DNA of 64,000 bases from Coptis chinensis. Lineage: Eukaryota; Streptophyta; Magnoliopsida; Ranunculales; Ranunculaceae. The number at the start of each line of letters is the position of its first letter. Positions within the stretch are counted from its first letter, which is position 1. Both the position numbers and the translations under genes were made by a program. This document shows, in pieces, positions 57,754 to 64,000 of this stretch. The stretch lies in NCBI GenBank assembly GCA_015680905.1, contig CM027377.1, positions 58,239,501 through 58,303,500 of the forward strand, read 5' to 3'. The notes beneath the pieces were generated by a model. It ran no database searches and was not told where the DNA came from. It worked only from the letters and a program-made list of their open reading frames with translations.

Positions 57754-58274
57754 ATATGTATTTTTTTCGTTGTCATTACGGTGTGTTTTCACATCCCTGT
57801 ACGTTGTTACAACTTAATGTAAGATCCTATCTACGTATTCATATTACTTGTTCTTCTACTTACACTACGTCTAGAGATCTTGCTAAAAAAAGATTAGGTA
57901 GAGTGCACCACTCCTTGTAGTTGCATGCCCTATTCTTTCCCCTCCACACTACATCCACTTTTGCGCCTTGTTTAATTTATTTATGAATATATAAGGTGGT
58001 CAAACTACCCTGTGAAACCTTCTCTCGTATATTCTATCTCTTCCCACGTCTGACTCACAGTTTCAGGGATCTGACTTTAAACGATCTTTTGGGCAAGCAC
58101 CTTGATAGAATTATTTTAGAAGATACATGTGGTGTAACTACCTTGTGACACCTTGATCCGTATTTTCTAAACTTTCGGATTGGTGCCTATTTATAGCTAG
58201 GCTAGACACCTCTAAAAATCTAGTCTCCCCTTTTTCACTGAATTGTCTTCACCACTCCATTCCTTCCATCTTTA
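57754..58274. other. Spacer before extra ORF 2
   Basis: T- and C-rich; a GCCTATTTATAGC word at 58187-58199 is a possible TATA element. No frame recognised. Confidence 0.4.
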
Positions 58275-59375
58275 ATGGCGGCCCTTACTCGAATTTTCGA
58301 GCTCGAGCAAAACTTTATGGAAAATTTTTAGAGCAGTCTATTTCAACCATATTTTGACATTGAAATTTTACATCGTGGATGGTTCCCTTTATTACATCAT
58401 AAAGAGGCAGTTTATTCTAGAGAATTGGTTCTGCATTTCTATACACACGGTTATTTCCAAAATGGGCAATTCTTTGTCCGTGCAAACGGATGCGAGCGAG
58501 AATTAACTCCGGAAATAATCTCCGAGGTACTTTAAATTCCCATAACAAATCCTGGGGTACACCTTAAGGATTCACCATTTGACAATATAAGAATCTAATG
58601 TTTGCAACTATCCTTTATTGAGAATACAACCGGAAAAACCGCATTGTTTATTAGCGGTCCTTACAAAAGAACCAATTAGCTGTGATCTAATGGCTAACCC
58701 ATAATGTGCTCAGCACATCTAAGACTTCCGAAATAACAAAACCCCTCCTCCATCAGAGGTCATACAGACTAAAATTAATGATTTTTGCGTAATTCAATTT
58801 CTCAAGAACGCGATCGCACGTGCCAGGAAAAAGTTAGCTCCTTTGGCAACCATTGTGACACTTATCATGGTGCGTTGGGTTTTCCTATTACTACTCCTAC
58901 TACCTATCTTAGAACAGCTAACATTCTCACCATTCACTCCATTTGTATGAACGGTTTTTGGACTCCCGACGTTGAAAAGAACCATGCTGGTGCAGAAACC
59001 GACGAAGCTTTTTCCTCTATCAACATCTTCGCTGACAATGCAATACACAACGTATTTAATCCTATGGAAGGCCTTCGTTTAATTCATCAATGACTAATGA
59101 CATTATACACATGTCAGAACATCATCATCACCAGTCTTCTTGAATTTCATGAGCTTTAGACAATGCACGAAGAGGAACAAGCACAATTCTTGCATAGCCA
59201 TAACTAGTTCTTGGCAAATCACAATCTCATAATGGAGAACCAATCCAAGATTTACCAGACACAAAGCACCCTGTTCCAACAGGCTGTTGCACGGATTGAC
59301 TTCATTGAGAATCTTACAAATGGATTTCTCCCACCTAAGGATCCTTGTCGTTACCCGGGCCATGGCCCCAATTAA
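58275..59375 (+). pseudogene. Athila extra ORF 2 (broken)
   Basis: The start gives MAALTRIFELEQNF. EILHRGWFPLL, RELVLHFYTHGYF and LTPEIISEVL follow the same order as extra ORF 1 (EIQSRGWEYLL, TDLVLKFYNNGGF, TPALISGI). At least ten stops or shifts follow. The C-terminal end has a Gln-rich helical stretch (NQSKIYQTQSTLFQQAVARI) ending at 59375. A diverged paralogue of ORF 1. Confidence 0.7.
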
Positions 59376-59604
59376 ATTTTCAAATTTCCGTTCGAATTTC
59401 CGTTCTTTGTCATTTTCTATTTTTTTTTCTTTAGTAACCCTAATTAAGTGTAGTGCAATTTTCCTGTTATAATCAATGTCATTTGTTTTTATTCAGTCAT
59501 TTCCATCAAATTCTAAAAATTGGTTTATCTTTGTCTACATGTGGTGTCTTTCATCACACGTCTTCTTTCATCCATTTCCTGCCTTCCTATCTGCATCTCC
59601 AATA

Positions 59605-60532
59605 ATGGAACCTCCAAAGATCATCCCTAAACAATCCTTCTAGGCTATGTTGGATTCTCTTTTGTATGGACTTCATTTCAGAGACCTTATCACCCAAGCC
59701 GGTTGATCCTCCCTCGTTCTGCAACCTGAGCAGACATACTCTCCACATTTAGCGGCTTATTTTTATGATCATATGGAGGATACAACAACATTTAATGCTG
59801 CACACAAATTCTTTTTGAATGGATTCACAATCCGGTATGGGTAACACCAGACATATCTTTTACGAGCCAATAGTTACTATGACTTTGGACCTTCCATATC
59901 ACGAGCCCACCCCCACCATTCAATACATCATATAAAACTCCTTTAATCACTACTTTTGGGAAGATTTCGCCGGCATCTACGGCGATGGCCTCACCCGAGT
60001 CGTTGAACATGAGGAAGATGGCCGATAGCCAGACAAAACAATGCCCCTAGCAAGTATGACAATGAATGTCGGGACTGCCATGTTGTTTATCCTTATGAAC
60101 TTCATAGGGGATTGGCATTTTTCCACTACCATCGAATTAGCTTGAAAGACTTTCCATGCTCTCACTCAGAAACACACCTTCTTCGACATCACGAACATCT
60201 TAATTGAGAACCTAAAAAGGGCTTGTCATTTTTGACACCATTATATCACCTTGCCCGTTATCACATGGCGGATAATGAGGGCATTCTTCCCACAGTTTTC
60301 AGCTACTTTTCATGACTGGAATAGATTCTATGTGTCCGGCGAAAAGGATAATTCCTTCTTTGGATTTTGGGTCTGGCATCGTCGCTCTTCAAGGTACCTG
60401 AAGTACGTTCATTTCTTCCCCAAAGACAAAGACATGATAGCTCATTTGGACACTTCTAAAAAGAGAAAGTGGAGCGAAGTTTGGCAGGCCATGATAAACT
60501 GGCGTGACGCCAAAGAATGGCACTTCGATTGA
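59605..60532 (+). pseudogene. Athila extra ORF 3 (broken)
   Basis: The start gives MEPPKIIPKQSF. LLYGLHFRDLI, QTYSPHLAAYFYDH and NGFTIRYG again resemble the first part of ORFs 1 and 2. The last 93 codons (60251-60532) are open and Trp-rich (FFGFWVWHRRSSRYLK, KKRKWSEVWQAMINW). No known domain is recognised. Confidence 0.6.
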
Positions 60533-60756
60533 GATGAAGCTAGAATGGACATACCCTTAATTCTTAATTAGGGCAATGTAAGTTAATGTACATATTTGTT
60601 ATTTTAGTTCTTGATGTGCCCTTTCCCTTTTGTTTTTGTATATTATATATTGTGTTAGCATAATTTTCTGTTGAAGATATCAGCTCTATTTTTGTTCAAG
60701 CCTCCCAGGTATATTCTTTCTTCCTCTTGACACTTTGAGGACATAGCATCTTACTG

Positions 60757-60767
60757 TTTGGGGGTGG
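60757..60767 (+). other. Internal polypurine-tract copy
   Basis: TTTGGGGGTGG, preceded by TTTGAGGACATAGCATC. It is identical to the terminal tract at 61906-61916, but lies 1.15 kb before the LTR. Confidence 0.65.
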
Positions 60768-61702
60768 TTAGAACCTTTTGCAAAAATTAAGCATTTATAG
60801 GTTGTATATAGCTTTATTGTCTGTCTAAATAAATGTATTTAGTGACAAAGTCTCGTTCCTTTTCGGTGATAAAAAATATCTATAAATCTCACCCTAGCAT
60901 TAGAATTAGGATTTGTTCTTAGAAACTTAAGTTAATACGTATACAATAGTGGATGAGTATGAGAAATAGGATGAAGTGTGGAAAAATGAAGAGAAAAACT
61001 TGTCTCAAATCAAAATTAGTTACTTGCTTTAGAAAGAAAAGAAAAATAAAAATAGAAATATGTTTCCAAAAATCAAAAGAAAAATCAAAATTAGAACCTT
61101 TCCCCAAAATCAAATCAAAAGGGAATACAAAAGCTTAAAAAAGATAAGTATGGAAACTCATGTTAGAAGCAGGAAAAAAAATAAGGATTTCTCTTGTGTA
61201 AATATCTCGAAGACCTTATTCTCTCATACTTATCATTTTTGAATTTTACATTCCATTTTCTTCTACACTACCACCTAAGCCCCATAACACCTATTAAAGA
61301 CCTCTAGCTCAATTAGGAGTAGGATGGTGTGATAATAAGTAGTAGATGTGAATTCTCAACCTCGTCTCCTCTGACTGTCATTGAGTATGTGAGAAAACGT
61401 GTGCCCACTATGCACTGAAGTTAGCAAAACTTGAGTTGAAAAATATGAGAGAATTTATGTTTTGATATATACATGTGAGAACCTATTTAAGGACGCTATC
61501 CAAAGGATCCAGAAACGGCCCTGCTCGAACATTTCATTATAAAGATCACTACATACATGTTCATATGTAGATGTTTTGATTATTTTATGTATATTAACTT
61601 GAATTTCAAAGGAATTAATCCTTGTTTCCCCCGCTAGTGAGATGCATAAATATCTAAGATTAATTAAGGGAACAAGCCTTTGTTATTGAGTCGTTGTAGT
61701 AT

Positions 61703-61825
61703 AGATGAAGTTTGTGAGTATCTTCTCTCGAAAACTCTCACGAGGCTATAACTCATCCACTAGGGAATTCCTAGTGGTTTAAGGCCTTGTTGCATACGGT
61801 CAATGCAATCTCACTCTGCGAAATG
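61703..61825 (+). promoter_or_regulatory. Conserved 3' non-coding block, copy B
   Basis: Counterpart of 9292-9415. The hairpin arms CCACTAG (61757-61763) and CTAGTGG (61771-61777) pair perfectly around GGAATTC. CTCTCACGAGG and AAGGCCTTGTT are shared. Directly upstream, 61690-61704 equals the first 15 bases of plant tRNA-Asp as I recall it. Confidence 0.6.
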
Positions 61826-61905
61826 AGACTTAGTTTAGGACAACACATTTTTGGCCACTTATCGTTTTAATGTCTTTTCTTTGCTTGAGGACAAACAAAG
61901 TGTTG

Positions 61906-61916
61906 TTTGGGGGTGG
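61906..61916 (+). other. Terminal polypurine tract
   Basis: TTTGGGGGTGG immediately before the 3' LTR start TGTGATAAG. Confidence 0.85.
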
Positions 61917-61918
61917 TG

Positions 61919-63549
61919 TGATAAGCACCTAAAACTATAATACTAAACCCTATAGAGATATAGTATTTTGGGTAATTATGTGTTTAATAATCATGAAATA
62001 ATTATATTTTTGTACTTTTGCTGGTTTTTGCAGTTAACCTGAATATGATGATAAAACTTGCATCAAAGCACGAGAATATTGTGCATACTTAAAGTCTCCC
62101 CACTAAGCCCCAGTGAAGCCCAACAAAGCCAGACTAGAGCCGAAGATTCCAACGGGACAAAACCAGTGAAGAACCGAACCACGTGCAAAGAAGCAGCAAA
62201 CTTCCAAAGCTCACATCTTTCAAACCTGGACTCAAATTTTGGCAAGTGAACTACCAGAACGACCAAGGAGACTAGCTCTACGCAAAAACATAAACTTGTA
62301 AAAACGTCAACATCCCGCCAGCCACTGGACACAACACGTGGACCCACTCTCCAGGCCCACAAGAAGTGATGAGTCATCATGCATGAACAAGTGGCAAAGT
62401 TATGGGCACTCTTGGACACCTTGCAAAACAAGATAAGACAAGAAATTAAATGCATGACTAGACTTTTGATTAGAAAAGGTGTTAAAAAAGTTTGGATGAT
62501 TTGAAAGGAAAAAGACAAACTTGTAATAAATGTGGGAAGGCTTCACGTGAGAGAGGGGGGTATATCTTTTGGGATGTTGGAGAAAGGGGGCATTCCATTT
62601 TCATTCTTGCTTTCCATTTTTGTTGTTTACTTTTCATGCATGGTATTTTCTCCCATTTTGAAGCTTTTGTGTTAGGTTGATACAGGAGGTCTTGAACTTC
62701 TAATAAAATCTATTTTCTTCAAGTTAAATTTCCAGTTCTTCCTTTGCTTCTTCTTACTTTTTCATTTCATACATGTAAGACATAAAATCCATCCAAGGAC
62801 CCTGAGCTAAAACCCTCCCAAGGGGAGGGTTAATGATGCTCATGTGAGGATCAGGCTGCATTTTAGTAGTCTAGAATCACTACTTAGGAAAATAGGTTTT
62901 GATTATACATCCGGTCTCAAAATAACTGAGTCTGATTAAGTTTGGAGTGCTGATACTCCAGATCAGTCTCGTGCGAGACCCAGTTAACACTAGGTCAATT
63001 CTCATGCGAGATCATATAGTAGCCGTTAACCCTCTAGTTTGCCCAGCTAGTGTATAATTAAACCAGGAGTTGAAGTGATATTCCAGAGATGGAATGTTAA
63101 TTCAACTCCTCATGCTAGTAAGATGAACTCAGAAATGAGTACATCTTACTAGGGATCGATACTCGACATCGTTTTAGGTTTGTCTATGAACTTAAGATGG
63201 ATTAGAGCTGTAGTGATAAGGTACTCTAAAAATTTGTAACTGACCTTGCATGATTATGATTAACCCTCTTCCTGTATCTCTCTCTCTATCTAATTTACTA
63301 AGAAATCAATCTTTGTAATTCTACATTAACTTGCATTCCAAGTTTTAATTGAGCAACATAAGAAATAACCTAAAATTCCTACTCACTAATTCCCTTGAAG
63401 CTATAAATTCAGTTGTGAACTTTGCCTAGTCCTAAGGTTTGGACGATCCCTTACTCGATCTATGCTACCAACTCATGTGAGTAAGGTAACTTGACTAGTC
63501 GGACGTTTTACAGACTTTAGACTCGAAAGAACAAACCTAAAATCACTGA
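61919..63549 (+). repeat. 3' LTR of the plus Athila
   Basis: About 1.63 kb. It starts TGATAAGCACC and ends ..ATCACTGAT, lacking the final TTATCA seen in the 5' LTR. The last 510 bp match 40043-40554. A plus-strand frame at 62492-62680 is not convincing. Confidence 0.82.
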
Positions 63550-64000
63550 TAGAGGACCATCTTGTAACGGTGTGTAGAAGTTAGAGAGAGGCTCTTCAGC
63601 TTGTACAACTTCATCCGCCATCTTAGAAAGTGGGGAACGAGAGATAGGAATTTGTCGAGACTGACATGCTCTACTATATGAGTATGTTTTAGTTGTGCTA
63701 AGTTTTTGATTGCCTAAGTGTAGTCACATGCATGTTTGTAAGACTAGTAAAATCTAACAACATGCGCAATCAATGAGTTGGATACTCAATCAATTGAAAT
63801 ACGTTTGTGTGCTTTCGAATTTTGGAAAATTTGTTTTGTCAGTAGATTTGATACTATGCCCTATTCAAAATGGACAGTTGGGCTCAAAACTAGGTTTTTG
63901 GGGCTCTACACACTTCAAAAAGGAAGATCAGTACTTCACCACGTGGGGTGCTACCAAGAATCTCACTCGTAATGAAATGAGGGAGGGGAGTGAGTAAGGT
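63550..64000 (-). pseudogene. N-terminal part of the second minus Athila gag and leader
   Basis: Matches 3464-3910. The start codon equivalent to 3645 is present, but its second codon is TGA, so the gag could not be read. The leader continues past the window end, where the 5' LTR should lie. Confidence 0.8.

Larger units (their letters stand above)
60533..61905 (+). other. 3' untranslated region of the plus Athila
   Basis: Holds an internal polypurine tract (60757-60767), AT-rich sequence and a conserved block (61703-61825), then TTGCTTGAGGACAAACAAAG before the terminal polypurine tract. No gene. Confidence 0.65.
40046..63549 (+). mobile_element. Athila-lineage Ty3/gypsy element with nested insertions
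   Basis: The plus-strand order is truncated 5' LTR, PBS, leader, gag, protease, RT, integrase, three extra ORFs, polypurine tract and 3' LTR. CACTA 2 is inserted in gag and two MITEs in the 3' part. The left LTR lacks its first 1.1 kb or so, and the right LTR lacks about the last 6 bp (TTATCA). Stops are frequent in pol. The host is the gag of a minus-strand Athila, so one Athila sits inside another. Confidence 0.88.

Noticed and set aside
61690..61770. tRNA-Asp gene
   Set aside because: Only the first 15 bases match well. No T-arm or acceptor 3' half follows.

Overview
This window is plant nuclear DNA. It consists almost entirely of nested, decayed transposable elements, and I see no intact host gene, tRNA, rRNA or CRISPR array. 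Athila-type and Tat-type Ty3/gypsy elements, an L1-type LINE with a DUF4283-like ORF1, two CACTA transposons and MITEs together point to a flowering plant with a repeat-rich genome. The species cannot be told from the sequence. Nearly every coding region carries stops or frameshifts.

Left part (1-16.6 kb). A minus-strand Athila-like element has its gag at 2205-3645, leader at 3646-5409, primer-binding site at 5409 and 5' LTR at 5412-6305. It stands head to head with a plus-strand Athila-like element that lost gag-pol: LTR end to 7498, PBS 7501, leader to about 9066, 3' region, and 3' LTR from 9510. The two leaders form a long imperfect inverted repeat. The 3' LTR of the plus element is split by a 6.2-kb L1 LINE on the minus strand (9995-16187, 8-bp target duplication).

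Middle (16.6-25.2 kb). CACTA element 1 (16637-20494, duplication GGT) is followed by the 3' extra ORF of a second minus-strand Athila (21500-23467). That ORF is split by a solo LTR (21970-22893). A repeat segment shared with 837-2204 follows and is itself split by the next insertion.

Tat element (25190-38881). This 13.7-kb minus-strand element has exact TG..CA ends and a 5-bp duplication, ATAAG. It carries gag, protease, RT, RNase H, a second RNase H and integrase. Beyond pol lie a 45-bp tandem array and an antisense, apparently spliced, multi-exon ORF. The two LTRs contain minisatellites of different copy number.

Right part (38.9-64 kb). The remains of the second minus Athila gag (39840-40045 and 63550-64000) flank a plus-strand Athila (40046-63549). 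The gag of this element is interrupted by CACTA element 2 (43089-48959, duplication AAC). That transposon carries a captured last-exon fragment of a host glutamyl-tRNA reductase (HEMA) gene. Beyond its pol the Athila has three related extra ORFs, two MITEs set in TA microsatellites, a 486-bp tandem duplication, an internal polypurine tract, and a 3' non-coding block conserved with the plus element at 9.3 kb.

Inferred order of events: the minus Athila inserted first. The solo-LTR parent, the Tat element and the plus Athila then entered it. CACTA 2 and the MITEs entered the plus Athila last.
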